Positions 1-12,882 of a stretch of DNA of 64,000 nt are shown in pieces. A program made the position numbers and the translations under genes. The stretch spans positions 11,351,611-11,415,610 of the forward strand of contig OZ017801.1 of the NCBI GenBank assembly GCA_963969395.1, given 5' to 3'. The notes below the pieces were generated by a model. It saw nothing but the letters and a program-made list of their open reading frames with translations. It ran no database searches and was not told the DNA's origin. The stretch comes from Pseudoscleropodium purum. Lineage: Eukaryota; Streptophyta; Bryopsida; Hypnales; Brachytheciaceae. Each line of letters starts with the position of its first letter. The first letter of the stretch is position 1.

Positions 1-31
1 ACAGATCAATTTCTGCTTTCGGCTCCGCCAT
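1..31 (-). CDS. 5' end of an unidentified gene running off the left edge
   Basis: Reading leftward from the ATG at 31-29 gives MAEPKAEIDL before the window ends. A pyrimidine-rich stretch ending in a 3' splice site (AG at 54-53) lies 22 bases upstream of the ATG, so the start codon probably sits just inside the second exon, behind a 5' leader intron. Further upstream on the same strand, at about 1007-1030, the leader or promoter carries repeated AAACCCTA (telo-box) motifs, which in plants are common in leaders of highly expressed genes such as translation genes. Ten residues are too few to name the product. That this is a real start is inferred from the splice acceptor, the good ATG context and the leader motifs. 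Confidence 0.45.
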   Translation of the reverse strand, partial: MAEPKAEIDL

Positions 32-231
32 GATGACACCTCTTCACTCAGCCTGCATGCCAAAGAAACAAATCAGCACTCTCAAAACCTTGAGTGAGAA
101 AAAAGGTACTAGAATTGATAAGATTTCCGTGACAAGTGGAACTCTGTTTCCAAAACTATTGAACCTCTTCAGAAAGTGCAAATTTTCTAATAGAATATCA
201 GACGAAAATGGCCTTGCCTAAGGAAAGGTAT

Positions 232-1400
232 ACCAATACGCGCGCATTGCACAAACTAACCTCCAGCCAAAGCAGATACATTTGGCAATCCCAAAGCTAG
301 TCTGTACTTTACGGGACCCTCATAAATCACACACAATATATGAAGCGAAGTGCGTGTAAGCCTGGGACGGCTGCTAGACCATGCAATTCTATTATAACAT
401 TTACACAAACGAGTCCCCTACAAGTTGATCTATCTTATTGACCTAAGATTTTTATTAATACACTATGGTCCTCTATACTATCACTCTCCCAATTCCAGTA
501 CGATCCAATAAAAAGGTGTAAAACTCTTTCAGGAACGGAAAAGGAGCATAAGCAGGCCTATCACTTCAAATCCAGTGTCTTACAATGCCTTCACTGCCCA
601 TATTGACGTAACAGAAATGAAATCAAAAACCTAACGCCTAGTACACGGTCACGACTCTCTCTGAGAAAGCCCAGCGGCCAGATCCCCTCCCAGAGATTCC
701 TTTCGCAAAAGGTCGGTATGCGCCTCCTATTGCTGCAGTTGAGGAAAATCTAAGATCGCATATTCCCCCTTTCCCAGGTTCTACAAACTTTTGAACTCCA
801 CTGTGGAGATTGTCGTTCCCGCAGATCTAATAATCACATTCGGGACCCAACCATTTGAACCCGGCCAACCTCGTGGACGTCGTCTCATTCCTTTTGCTTC
901 AAGCTTCAACCACTCTCAACGCTTCACAACCAGAACACCTCTCCTATACAAAACTCTTCCCCATTCGCACAAGAAACACACCCTCCCCAAGCAATCTCTT
1001 CACACAAACCCTAAAACCCTAACCACTAGAATCTCCCATTTCCCGCAAAACCACGGCGCGATTCCCCTAACCCACCTTGCAATGCCTCTCAAAATCCAAA
1101 GCTCCCCAACTCCCGACACCCAAACCGAAACCTCCCAACTGCGACCTACTTACGCTTATTTATTGCTCCCCAAACCGAAAAAAAAATTTTATCAATTTTT
1201 TCAAATAAAGAAAGCGAATATCCGACTCACTCACCTGCAAGAGAAACGGCAACACTACGAACGACACTTAGACACTGCTAGAAAGCTCCTCGACCCGGCG
1301 TACAGAACGACATGGTACAGCCAAATCCAAGCAAACGAAGTAACTGCAACATCCCGCAAGTGCGAGAATGCTGAAAATGCTGAAAAGAATTGATGGCGAT
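232..1400 (-). promoter_or_regulatory. Probable leader intron and promoter of the left-edge gene
   Basis: This stretch is less AT-rich than the DNA to its right. On the plus strand 880-1140 is C/A-rich; on the minus strand it reads as a G/T-rich plant-type leader with two telo-box copies near 1007-1030. An open frame at 791-1393 (+) has low-complexity, C-rich composition and no recognisable domain, so I treat it as chance. The donor of the leader intron could not be placed. Confidence 0.35.
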
Positions 1401-1411
1401 GCCGGAGTGGC

Positions 1412-1420
1412 TATAAAAAG
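1412..1420 (+). promoter_or_regulatory. TATA-box-like motif facing right
   Basis: TATAAAAAG lies in a moderately GC-rich stretch between the telo-box leader and the poly-G run. It points rightward, so it could be part of a divergent promoter. No convincing gene follows: the frames at 1428-1619 and 1685-1885 (+) resemble nothing I know. The sequence alone cannot show that it is used. Confidence 0.25.
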
Positions 1421-1467
1421 GAAGTGAGTGGGGTCCCGTTTCTCCAAGGGCAAGCGGCCGGAGGGGA

Positions 1468-1484
1468 GGGGGGGGGGGGGGGGG
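1468..1484 (+). repeat. Uninterrupted run of 17 G
   Basis: Seventeen consecutive G bases follow GAGGGGA. Runs like this can form G-quadruplexes and are hard to sequence, so the exact length may be uncertain. A second mixed run, 16 T followed by 8 G, lies at about 10208-10231. Confidence 0.9.
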
Positions 1485-1917
1485 TCTGAGCTGTGCCAGT
1501 CTAGCCGGCGGGCATCATGTGCTTCCTGCGGTCCTCGAGTCGGACTGCGAGTCTGCAGTATTACTTTACAGATAATATTCAATTCTGTGCAGTTTGCGAA
1601 TGGAAGAAGAAGAAGGTGATGATGATGCTGATGGTGATGATGAGTAAGCGTAAGTAGGTCGCAGTGGTTTCTTATTGATGAATAATGGGATACAGTGGTG
1701 TTACTGTGGACGGAGCCTGCATTTCTGGAGGGTTTCTCTGTGATGCGAGAGTCGAAGTGTCTGTGAGAGTAGCAGACTGCTGCCGTCCAGGAGAACTGGA
1801 GAACGCGTTCCTCGAGGGACTGGTGGTTGAATGCGAGTTCCTCGACCTGTATTTGGGTAGTAGACGGAAGAAGCGTCTACCGTAGACATACACGTTGACC
1901 CTCTAAAAGTGCAGGCA
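1485..1917. other. GC-moderate stretch without a recognised gene
   Basis: Contains a short GAT/GATGGT microsatellite near 1615-1645 and open frames on both strands at 1672-1940. The frames overlap each other and show no known domain. Nothing else is supported. Confidence 0.4.
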
Positions 1918-1920
1918 TTA

Positions 1921-3432
1921 GAGCATCTCCACCGGGGCACGCCATACTGCCACGGTAAGAGCTTTGGTGCACGTGGATGTCTTGTTGAGTAGTGCTAGTT
2001 GTGGACTTTTCTGATTTTGAGCACAAGCCACTCCAAAATTCACACCCTACACTTCAAAGTGCCGGGTCTTGGTTATTTGACTAGTGAAAGGGTACTACTA
2101 AAAGGGAGGGATTAAACCTATTTTTTAACCCTTGAAGGACTAAACTGTATTTTTTGGCAACATAGAAATTTTAGGCAGGTGCGTGTGACTAGAGATTTCT
2201 ATGTTTTTGGCCCAAATTTTGATTGAAGGTGTGGACAAGGAATATCTTTCATATGCACTAAATTTCAAGACATTTGAAAATATGAGTCAAAAGTTATAGC
2301 CTAATATGTAGTTTGTTTCTCAACTCGGGCAATTCGGGCAGATTTGAAAAAAACATTATTTTCAAAAATTCAAATTTGAAATTGGTTTTCTGAATTTATA
2401 TATACATTTAAAGCTTTGAATCATTCCATTTTGATCAATGAGTTAAAAGTTATGAGGTATTTTAGTTTGCAAGCAGTTATGGATTTTCTACCCCAAAAGA
2501 AACTTAGAAGTCCTTTAATAAACTCAATTTTCAATATTTTTAAAAAAAAAAAAAAAATTTAATTTTAAAAAATATATATATTAGGTGAAGATTGTTTATT
2601 AAAACATTACAACCATTGGGATTGGGATTTTTCAATTCCATAAATAAATTGTTAATAATTTAGTATTTTGAACCATTCTCTACATCTTTCTACTTACTAT
2701 TTTTTTTCTATATGTTGTACAATTTCAAATGATCTAAAAATTTCCAAGCGTATAGCCATCATGCCTTAAAGAATGAATCCAAAGAATTGCAATCATTTTG
2801 AACATTTTTTCATATAAAATGTGACCTTGTGAAGTTCAGCTACCTGGTTTTTGCAAGGACAAAAAAATGATTTTTGTCACTTCAAATGTTAATATCTTGC
2901 AATCTACTCGTTTTTTGCAGGGACAAAAAAATGATTTCTATCACTTCAAATGCTAATATCTTGCAATCTACTCGGTGGAAATTTCTGAAATTTTTACCAC
3001 ATTTTTGAAAACTAGTGTACTATATGATCCTATGGTTATATGTGTCCAAAAATGTTGTTTTTTTTTATTTTGAAACTTGTATAAGAAAAGGCAATTTTAA
3101 AGCATTTTTAGCAAAAACATAAAGGAACTTCAAGGGTTAAAAAGGAGTGAGTATCAAGGTCAATTTTGTATTGATTGGGGGCAAAGTTGAGGGAAAAGAG
3201 CTTCCAAATGTGGTTTTTTGGACTATTGTGGGGCGGTAGATAAGGACTTGGTACTCCTACATTTGGGACTTGTAGGAACCTTCACAACTCTAAGCCTTAG
3301 AGAACATGGATTGCCACACCTACAAACCATTTCTAATAGGGGCCTAAAAAATACATGAGGCCAATGTAATGACTATCGCATACCACATGAGCTTTGGTGT
3401 GCTCGTTACATCAAGCCTTGTTGGAAATGCTC
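1921..3432. mobile_element. PIF/Harbinger-like non-autonomous element with TTA duplication
   Basis: The left end reads GAGCATCTCCACC and the right end, reverse-complemented, reads GAGCATTTCCAAC. Both ends are flanked by TTA (1918-1920 and 3433-3435). GAGCATCTCC ends with a 3-bp TWA duplication are typical of PIF/Harbinger miniature elements in plants. The interior has no transposase and holds a second element (about 2121-3144), so this outer copy is older than that insertion. A second GAGCATCTCC end, also preceded by TTA, starts at 3446; its partner end was not found. Confidence 0.6.
2121..3144. mobile_element. TTAACCC-end inverted-repeat element, nested
   Basis: The left end (TTTTTTAACCCTTGAAGGAC) and the right end at about 3124-3144 are inverted copies. 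The interior is AT-rich and non-coding. It shares about 500 bases (2605-3140) with 22025-22495, and its right half is more distantly related to 28300-28520. A 63-bp segment is directly duplicated in this copy only (2847-2909 and 2910-2973). It belongs to the same end-sequence family as elements at 5086, 27624, 35597 and 59449. The transposon superfamily is not clear from the ends. Confidence 0.55.
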
Positions 3433-3445
3433 TTATTTTGAATTA

Positions 3446-5085
3446 GAGCATCTCCTATGGTTCTTCAAATGGTTACTTGGAGCACTAGTTTAAAAGGTTC
3501 AACAAATTTTGATAAGAAACAAGATCGCTTGTTGTTCATTAACAAGTGCACCACTATTGTGGGCCTACTAAATTTGATGACCACCAAACTATTGTGGGTT
3601 TTTTTGGCAAGACCTTCAAATTAAGAAAAAGACAAAGCAAAATATTGTCCTAATTACACATTGATTCTCTTATTTTGTAGAATTCATCTTCTTGCTTCTA
3701 TTTGTCTCTCTTTTGTGAAATGAGGTGTCACAGCATGAATTGCACCACAAAGATTCTCATACATGCCTCAAATGCCAATTAGATTAACGCTTGGAGAATT
3801 ATTGTTTTAGGAGGCCATTTTTCATTAATTTAGAGGGATGCTTTAAACCATGTACAAGTTTGTAATACAATAGAAAGTTAGATGTAAATTTTGAACTTTT
3901 ATGGCTAAATAAATTATGGCATGAAAAGAATCTAGACATTAGATCTTCATTTTGATAAGTTTCTTTTTTTCTCATCCCTACATAAATTTGTTCAAAACCT
4001 TCGACAATAATCAAAAGCATCAAATGATGGCAATAGTTGCATTATAGAAGAATAGACAAAAATTGCCTTTCAACATATTAGGATGTATTTCATCCATTTT
4101 TTGTAACTCGCACAATAAGTTCTTAAAAAGATTCATAATTCACACTATGAATGTCAACTCTTTTAGGACTCAAGGTGCATATATTCTTTTACACAAGCCT
4201 TAATCTTTTTTTGAATTATTGCAAACTTTTCCTTGGATCTTTATTTGAATAAATCATTTACTTCAATTTATCAAATTGGCCATAAAAAGACCATCTTTTA
4301 AAGATTTTAGAATGATATTGATTGAATTAGAAGTTATGTGAATGAAAAATTTGCATGAATCATTCTCTTCATCATCTAAAATAAGGATGTTAGGGCACTT
4401 GACAATTAAGGTAGGAGACCCTATTTGTCTCTTGTAGGAATTTTTATCACTTTATGGCCACTATGTACCAATATAATACATTTGAAGTTGTAAAATGTAT
4501 ACTAGTGATAGTTAGTGGCATAAATAGGATGGATTCTAAATAATAGCACAAATATGGTCTTTGATTTAAAAGCTATTTCTTTCCAAATTAAATATTGTTA
4601 GATTTTGACAATTTTTGAATTTAGAGTAAAAATAGCCATTTCCACACTCCTATCAAAAACTAATTCTTGAATAGGTACATTGAGATTTTTCAAAAAATGT
4701 ACATGTTATATAGAAAAATGATAACATTGATCTAATCCTTAAAGGACATTTGGGGCCCTAGGAGGATTGTCCAAACTTGGATTTCAAAATCTTTCTTTAC
4801 CGACCATCGTGTGACTTATTCACATGACCAATCTATAAAAAGCTTTGGATACACTCTTCAAAGTCAAATGCAATCTCAAAGTCAGTATTCAAAAAATTTA
4901 GCAAATTTTCTAATGTACATACTACAAGTTCAAATTGTGATTTTAAAATCCAAGACACAGATTAATAATTGCATCTTCTGAAGACAAAAAAGAATGACAC
5001 CAAGGAAGTTCATATTTAGTTGAATACTAGAGGAACCATCCTACAGATTCTATGAAAATCCATCATCTCAAACTAAATCTATCAT
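3446..5085. other. AT-rich intergenic DNA
   Basis: No gene is supported; the only frames are short and AT-driven. The stretch starts with a lone GAGCATCTCC end (see the element at 1921). A TTAAAGGAC motif at about 4739-4749 resembles the TTAAC-family ends, but no partner end was paired with it. Confidence 0.4.
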
Positions 5086-6053
5086 TTAATCCCTCATCGC
5101 CTAAGGCTTGTTTGGCTTCAAAAACATCATTGCTTTTGAAGTGTTATAGATCTAAATGTCACTAAGTTATAGAAATCTCATCTGTACAATCTTGTAGTGT
5201 ACATATTGTAGATGACATGAATCAAATTTGGAGTCATTTGACCGTATAGATTGCAAGATTATAATGATTTAGTGTTGAAAAAGGATGCTGAAATTTTCCT
5301 AAAAACACATTTGAGGGTGAAATTTGATTCCTAAACTTACTCAAATGAAAAACTTTAAATTATAAAGTGATTCAAAACCAGTATACAAACACATTGATGA
5401 AAGAAAATATCATTGGATTGTCTCATTGTGTCCGCAAAATGGCTTGCAAATGTCAAAAAAATAGTAAGAAAAGTTGAAAAAAACACATCTAAGGCTAAAC
5501 CTCCTTCTACTAAAATGCTTCTCAATCACTCATAACTTCATGGATTGATATGAAATTTTATCCACATAAACTATACTAGTATGTGCAACTTTTCCAAAAA
5601 AATTGATTAGAAACTAAGATTTTATGAAGAAGAAACAAGCCACCAAAGTTCACCATAATCCAAAAATGTCAAGATTTTGAACTTCGAATTGCTACCCAAC
5701 ATTCAAAACAACTTGGATTGACATGAAATTTTTATTACAACAACTAGACTTCAAGGGGAACAAAACTCAACAATTTTTATTGAAAAAAACATCAGATGAA
5801 GGAGATACAAGCCCCCAAAGTGGCATCCTTCAAATGGAATTTAGTGAATTCAAATTGAACTTGTGAACTTTGATTGGCTTTCAAGATATCAATATAGCTT
5901 GTATTGATTTGAAAATTTTACCACACAAACTAAAAGAGAGAGCACAACTTTCTCAACAAGTTTTATTGAATTCAGACATAGGATGCAAAAGTTACAACAA
6001 TTTAAATTAGATGTCAAGATACTTTTGGTCCCCTCCGACGATGAGGAGTTAAG
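5086..6053. mobile_element. TTAATCCCTCATCG-end inverted-repeat element, copy A
   Basis: The left end TTTAATCCCTCATCGCC pairs with the right end, which reverse-complements to CTTAACTCCTCATCGTC. The body is non-coding and matches 59449-61653 along its whole length, apart from a 1.2-kb insertion in that second copy. It is about 970 bp long. It is related by its ends to the TTAAC family elsewhere in the window. Confidence 0.6.
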
Positions 6054-9000
6054 GGTTACAATATCCATTAGAAGATCACTTTGATCATTTATAATTCTCT
6101 TAATATTTCTAATTTTTTTTCCACTTACAATCACCCATAATTGTATTTATTTGGATGTAAAAACAAGAAATCTTAGTATTTTGAATTAGAAGTACACTAT
6201 CTCTTAAAGTGACAAAAATTGGTGTCTCTGCTTTGTCTTTAATCTTGTATGGATATATTTTTTTTAAAAGACAATTGTTTTGCTATATTTTTATTTATAA
6301 CACAAGTGCACAAGATTTATTTAGTGAAATTCAAAAAACAAAACAAAACAAAACTATCAAGCAAGATGCCTTACTAATCAACATAAAATCAAATCATAAT
6401 TTTTCTAAAAAAAGACTAAATAAAGCAATCAAAACCAAACATCTTTGAATGAATAAGCTTGAATGGTCACTTGTGATTTAGCCTCAACTAAATTCAAACC
6501 TAGTTTTCATCTTGTATTTGTCCTTCAACCTCTACTAAATAAGTGTATATAATAATAAATAAGAAACATCTCATTACATGTTTTTTGGGTGGCCTAGAAG
6601 GCCGTTTCAAGCTTGTTCCCAATGTTGTTCCTTTAACAATTTGGAAACAGTCTCTATCAAAAATTTTAACTTTAAAAAGAAAAACAAAATGACATGGCAA
6701 TCTCTTTGCCATGTCAAGTAGTTACTGCTACAGGGCAATTTCCAAAGTCTAGGAATCCAACAAAGTACAAGGGAACTTATAGCCCTCTAAAGAGACTGAA
6801 AAGCATCTAATGTACCATTTAAATTGATTCTACAAAAGTCCTGCAAATTCTTTTTTTAATCAATACAAAAGTAAAGGTTTAAAATAAGAAACACAAGATT
6901 AGAGGTTAATGATGAGTTTTTTTAGCTTTGAAAGTTGTATGAGAAACATAGAAAAATATATCCCATTAGAGTAGTTGCAACCTTGCACATCCAAATAAGC
7001 ATTCAATTTTCCTAGTGTATTTATTGGAGTCTTTCTAAATCCTTCTTATGACCAAATAAAAGAGATTGAATATAAACATTGAGCATGTGGCTCACAAACT
7101 CCAATCAAATGAAACAATATTGAATTTTATACTTATTATAATTATAAAATATTAAAGTTTATTTGATGAATTTATTTTCCATATTTATCGGAATATATCA
7201 TTTAAAAAAATTATGAACATATCCATTATATAAAATGGTACTTATAGTCTTGGCTTCCATTCAAAAGTAAAGATTATCAATTCATTGACAAATATCTATA
7301 ATTATTTCATAACATTCTAGACTCTAATAATGGAGATCTTTTTGTAAATGTATATTCTGGAATTATTTGGAAATATTATTTTTAGCTAAATAGAAAGTTT
7401 AATAATTTACCATTGGTGATTACCAATCAAAATTCTTTTTGTACTTGCAATAATTACTCCATAGATATTTGAAAGAAACATTTGTATTATTTATTTCGTT
7501 TCAAATGTTGCATGTAAAATCAATTTTTAAGCACAATTTAATAGCTAATGATTCAATGTAGCTCAAATATACATTGAAGGTACATATGACAATTTTTAAC
7601 CCCAAAAGAACCTTATGTCCAAATTTTTAAATAACAAATGAACTTCACATGTCCTAACTACAAGGAATCTTCATTTTTTCATTTATCTAAATATTTGTAG
7701 ACTCTTGGATTTGTTCTCTTACATTTATGTGATAATTATAGATCTTCACAAATTAATTTTTTTGCAAGGCTTTTATAAATCAAGGGATATAAGTATATTG
7801 AACCTCATCAACTAACTTTTTTAGTTCAAACAATGCTCCTTCAAAAACAACTTCATAAAATAAATAAGTAAAAATCTTTATAATCACCATAAATAGAACT
7901 CAATATTATGAACAAAAAAGAACTGTGAAAAATTGAAATATTCAATCTACAATCAATTTTTTTTTTTTAAATTTCAATTCTTGGTGTTGAATTTTATCAA
8001 AAAACATTGATTATTATAGGAATTGATTTGACCATATAAATGTATTTCATATATCATATTTCAAAATTTTTGTTTGAATTCATAATTAAATTATTATTCT
8101 TAATTGCATTTTTTGATACATCTCCACAATTTGGACTACCCTCTAGTTCTCAACAAGTAACTTATGTCAAAAACTTGTAGAGGTCACCTCTTTGTAATTT
8201 AGGTGATGTCATGCCTTTAAATGGGTATTTTAAAGAAGCCTATACATATAATTAGAATATCCATAGTATATTGAAGAATAATTATTTGAGATTATTTTAT
8301 TAATATTCACAAAGAATAAACTATCTTTTGTCTTATTACTCAATCATGTAGTTTTATAAACAAACACCACTAAACACCACTAAACACCATAAGGCTAAGA
8401 AAAATATTCTTAAAAATTGACATATTTGAATAATTGATTTTAAATTTGAAAACATGTGAAACTTGTAGTTTTTCATATCATGAGTATTTGAGTGCTATTC
8501 TACAAAAATTTAGAGATGAAAGTAAAAGTGGATGCTTTTCTTATAGAATGGCAACTATTGAAAAAAAGAATTTTAATGACTTTAGTCTACATTGTGAAGA
8601 AGTTCACGTGTAAGCTTCATTTTACATGCATTTTTAAACATTGAAAGCATTGTTGTGGTCGTTCATATAGTACATAACTGTCTTCATAAAGTTGTCACGA
8701 ATACTTTACTTGGGGAGGGCACTATCAAAAAATGTAGGAACTATGTGCAATAATATATAGGGTTTAATATATTCATTTTACATAAAATTTGTAAACAAAT
8801 TATATGTATTATAGGGTACTTTAGAAGTGTGAAACATGATTATATGTAATATAGAGTTGTGTATAATACTATAAAATTATGTGAATATATATGTAAAATA
8901 GCATATACAAAAAGGAATAATAGAAAAGAAAAAGGGTTATAAGTTATAGAGGCTCAAAAATTATGAATGAAGATGAGACATTTTCTTTTCTATTTTAAAC

Positions 9001-11600
9001 ACAATACTTCACAAACAACCTCAACTTTACTCTAGTGTATGTATTCAATAATGTACTATGTATCTAATGTGTAGTATCCAAAGTTTAGGGTCCAATTACT
9101 AGATTGAATTGCCATTGAGAAGGCATGGGAGAAAAAATACAGCACCTTGTGTGAACTTATGACTTCTAAAATGTGTTATTAATTGTAAATGTGGTTTGTA
9201 TTTAGTACTTGGTTTGTTTTTTTGTAGCATTCGTTGTATTTGCCTTTCTTTATATATATTTTTTCTTTTATATATGTGTTTTAAGCAATGCTAACAAACT
9301 TGCTATATACTTTGACAATTTCAAAGAAGTCATCATTTCTTAATTATAAGTAATACAGGGTACATTTAAAGAGCCCAAACGAGAAATTATAAATATCAAT
9401 AGAGTGCCCCCAAATACTAACATTTACCATTATTTAAAAATATATATTGTACTATAATCCATTCTACTAGGTAAATAGCCTCCCGTAAAATAGTACATTC
9501 TCACATGCCATTGCATTTTCTAAGAGGGAGTGCCCTCTCTAAGATTCTTTATTATATTTATGTGTTTGTTCATTTTCTACAGATAAAAGATCAAAGTACA
9601 AAATTTACTATTTCTTGAGATTTTGAAAAACAAATGAGCCCATTTACAATAATGTCAAGGAGACAATTTTAGCTATAACTTCTTTCAATTCAAATTCTTG
9701 TTAAGGCAACATTTTGATACTGTAAGTATCTTTTTAAAGAATAGTACATAGATATGAATTGACCTACCTTACACTTACAACCTTCTTCTTTCTTCATCTT
9801 TTAAAATTTATAACTAAATAATTCATTGCGATTTTTTAATTTAAGCTACCACTTTGCATTTTACTTCATAAATACTCGTTGTTATGCAAAAATTCTTCAT
9901 CATTTTCTCTTGCATGCTTAAAGTGCCACATAGCCTATACAAATGCCTTTGGGTGTATTTACCTCAAAGTTTTGCAAATTACGTGTAAGATAAAAACACC
10001 CCAAATCATCCATATATCCATTAAAGACAAGTAGACTTTCATTGAAAGTGTCCCCCAAAGTATCATTAAATTGTTCCCATATTTAACTTTGATTACTTGA
10101 CTATTTATTTATCTAAAGCTTGATTTTAGAACCAAGCAATGAGACAATTCAGGGAGATCCACTATGAAAATTCATAGAAATTTCATGTCTTATCCGAAAA
10201 TTCAAAATTTTTTTTTTTTTTTTGGGGGGGGAATTCATAATGTTCAATTTCTAATACTATTAAAATTAATTTTTTTTCCCTAAAAAAGGTGCCTTTGACT
10301 CTGCTGAATTGCTTATTTTGATGGTTTTGCGTGTTTTCACCTTACACTTGGTACTACAGAGGATCACACTTAATTTATACTGAACAAAATCTAGGCGGTT
10401 TCGTAGGTAATATGACAACAGTCACAACACTGTCTTGCCACAGTGTTTGACATTATAGAAAAACGACGACTTGTGCATAATTACATGTTCTCTGTAAATT
10501 CGTCTTAATTTTAAAATTTCGAAAACTCTCTGTAATGACTGAGTGTGCTCTTCCATGGTAGCCTTTGACTTTTGCAAACCCGCACGCTTGGCAGGCATGG
10601 AAGTTAGTGCGCACTCAAACTTGTCGGTACGATGTAAATTCAAGTGCGGACTGCGGAATTGAAGCTTTTGGTGACGGAACCTCAAGTTCAACTCCAGTGT
10701 AAGCTTTAGTACTTGAAAATAATAAACTGAACAAAACGAAAGGGAAATTGAACAAAGGCTGTAAAAGCTCTGTCTGTCTCACTGTGGTGTTAAGAACTTG
10801 AGAAGGCTGGGAGCTGTTTCAAATGCACTGCAAACTACAAACCATTCTTGGAAACCAAAACATTCAATCGTGTTAACTAACTATTGTAAGCTTGACAGTT
10901 CAAATGTTTTTGCTTCACAACAACTTACAAAAGAACGTCAAGTCCGAGGGAATTAAACTTTCATCTGGTGGTTTCATTTTTGCATGGTAATCAGCTCAGC
11001 CAGTCATTCCTTCTGAAACCACGAAATCTTCAAGATCGAGCAATTCTAGAATAGTCTATCAACGGTCTACAAAAGGGACCTATTGGATAAGGGTTTGTTG
11101 TTATACTGACGGTATTCCTTGTGCCATTTTGACATGAACATTAGCTTGTTGTGTTCCATAGAACAAGAAGAAGAGTAACTCTCGTTGTATGACCAATGTG
11201 AATGAAGAATTTGTTGGGGAGAGTTCTACTATTTAAGCCATGAAGGCAGTGTCATAGGTAGTGTGTTTGATAGATATGCATTTTATAATGCAAATTGCAT
11301 TTCATCTATGTACAACAAGATCATAGTGCATGGCAATGCTAGGATTTCCACCCCTACAAAATCTCCTTCCCTGTCCTTCTAGATCATTTCGGTTACTCCA
11401 TTGTTTAGGATTCACTATGCCCATTCAATGAAATTGCACCAATTTAACAAAGTTGAAGTATTAGGGTTCAGAAGGGATTGAATTCACGTTGTGTAATGCC
11501 AAAATAGTACAAGTGTTTCTTCTAGTCACTCATCATGGAATGTACCCAATCATCTTCCTATTCATTTAACACCATAATTTTGAAACAATTTAAGGATGGA
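6054..11600. other. Long AT-rich intergenic region
   Basis: About 5.5 kb with no supported gene. Visible content: a diverged copy of 62376-62532 at 6909-7085, a triplicated AAACACCACT at about 8362-8390, and T/G homopolymers at 10208-10231. A slightly GC-richer patch spans 10380-11060, where a minus-strand frame at 10422-10691 has no recognisable domain. The rest looks like degenerate repeats. Confidence 0.4.
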
Positions 11601-11774
11601 ATTTGGATTCAAAATGCTACTTCTACTTATCAAAACTTGTGTTAATCCGGAAGCTATTGAAGTGATCGATCGAAGCTAAGCTGGATCGGATGAGCTCATG
11701 AGCTGGCTGCTCCAAGTACAATTTGGTACAAAAATGCCGCAGTTGCTTAACCATAGAACAAGGAATCCAGCTTC

Positions 11775-12040
11775 TATGCAAGACAAAAGTGCATATGTTC
11801 ATTTTTAGAATTTTGTTTGAAAAGGGGAGTTCTTGCACTGCACAATATAGTTTGACCTCCAATGAGTGCTTTCAGGTAAACTTTTTTTAACCCCATAAAT
11901 GATGTGGAGGACAATGAATGACAAAGAATCTCTCCATGCAAGACAAAAGTGTAACTATTCATCCTTTAAATTTTGTGTGAAAAGGGAAGGTCTTCTTGAC
12001 TTTCAATGAGTACTTTTGCATTTTTTTTAATCCAAAAAAT
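11775..12040. repeat. Two diverged tandem units of about 162 bp
   Basis: ATGCAAGACAAAAGTG occurs at 11775 and again at 11937. The sequence after each is alike (an ATTTTGTKTGAAAAGGG stretch, then TCAATGAGT), so one unit was copied in tandem and then diverged. It is non-coding. Confidence 0.5.
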
Positions 12041-12070
12041 CACACTATAGGGTAGTTTCGAAAAGGGTGG

Positions 12071-12503
12071 TCCTATTTTCCGTCACACTTTAAGTTACAG
12101 AGTTTAGTTTGGCCATAACATTTGGAGAATGAAGCCAATATACTTGAATTTTTTTATTTGAGATGACCAACTTGTTCAAAAAGAGAAATTTATTTTCAGA
12201 AATTTTCAAAAAAAAATATATAATTAAATTTCAATTAAGCTAATTTGTCACACTTTACAATTTAGGGGTTTTTCTTAATGTTGTGGAGTACCCATAATTA
12301 ATAATGTAGAGCTTAAATTTTAGTGGAATATTCCCACACTAGAGAGACATGTGCCCATCAAAAAGAACTTAAAAAAACATCATTTTATATTGTCTACATG
12401 CATGCAAACAAGGGTCCCTTGTGCTTGCACTTTTGATTAGTGAAAATGGTTTTGGCTTCATTTTTTTGATGAAATTTGATTACTATCAACTCCTCACAAA
12501 TGG
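12071..12503. repeat. Dispersed repeat, copy 1 (pairs with 12883-13316)
   Basis: It aligns along about 430 bp with 12883-13316: both have a CATAAC or CATATC stretch, then GAAGCCAATRTAYTTGAATT, TTTAGGGGTTTTT, CTACACTAGAGA-like and ATGCAAACAAGG segments in the same order. Both lie just left of the foldback element at 13727, whose ends are similar to the start of copy 2. They are probably members of one transposon family rather than genes. Confidence 0.5.
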
Positions 12504-12882
12504 CCAATTTTTTTTTTTTTTTGTTCATGATTTTTTATTTATTATTAATTTATACCTCATTGTATCTATTTTCTGTGACTATTTTTTTTTTTTTTCAAAC
12601 AATAATATTTTAGTACTACAAATACTCATGGTACTCAAAATAATATTCTCAGTCGTCGATTTTTTTTATCAACAATTGAGATTGTTCTATTCTGTAGTAC
12701 TCATAGTACTCGTAGTGTTGAGTACAGAAACTACAATTTTCAACAAAAGGCTTCAAAAAACGCATCCTTTCTTGCAACTATCTTATACCAAATCACATGG
12801 TTTCCGTGGCGACTAGTCAATTGTTTAAGGGTTGAGCAAATGATTCACAAAGTACTAAGGGATGAATGCAAGAACCACTAGT

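Noticed and set aside
791..1393. 200-residue open frame with a TTG start
   Set aside because: C-rich low-complexity composition, no domain, and it lies across the telo-box leader of the minus-strand gene.
12421..12816. 131-residue hydrophobic frame
   Set aside because: Phe/Ile/Leu-rich translation of T-rich DNA that runs across the end of a repeat copy; no domain.
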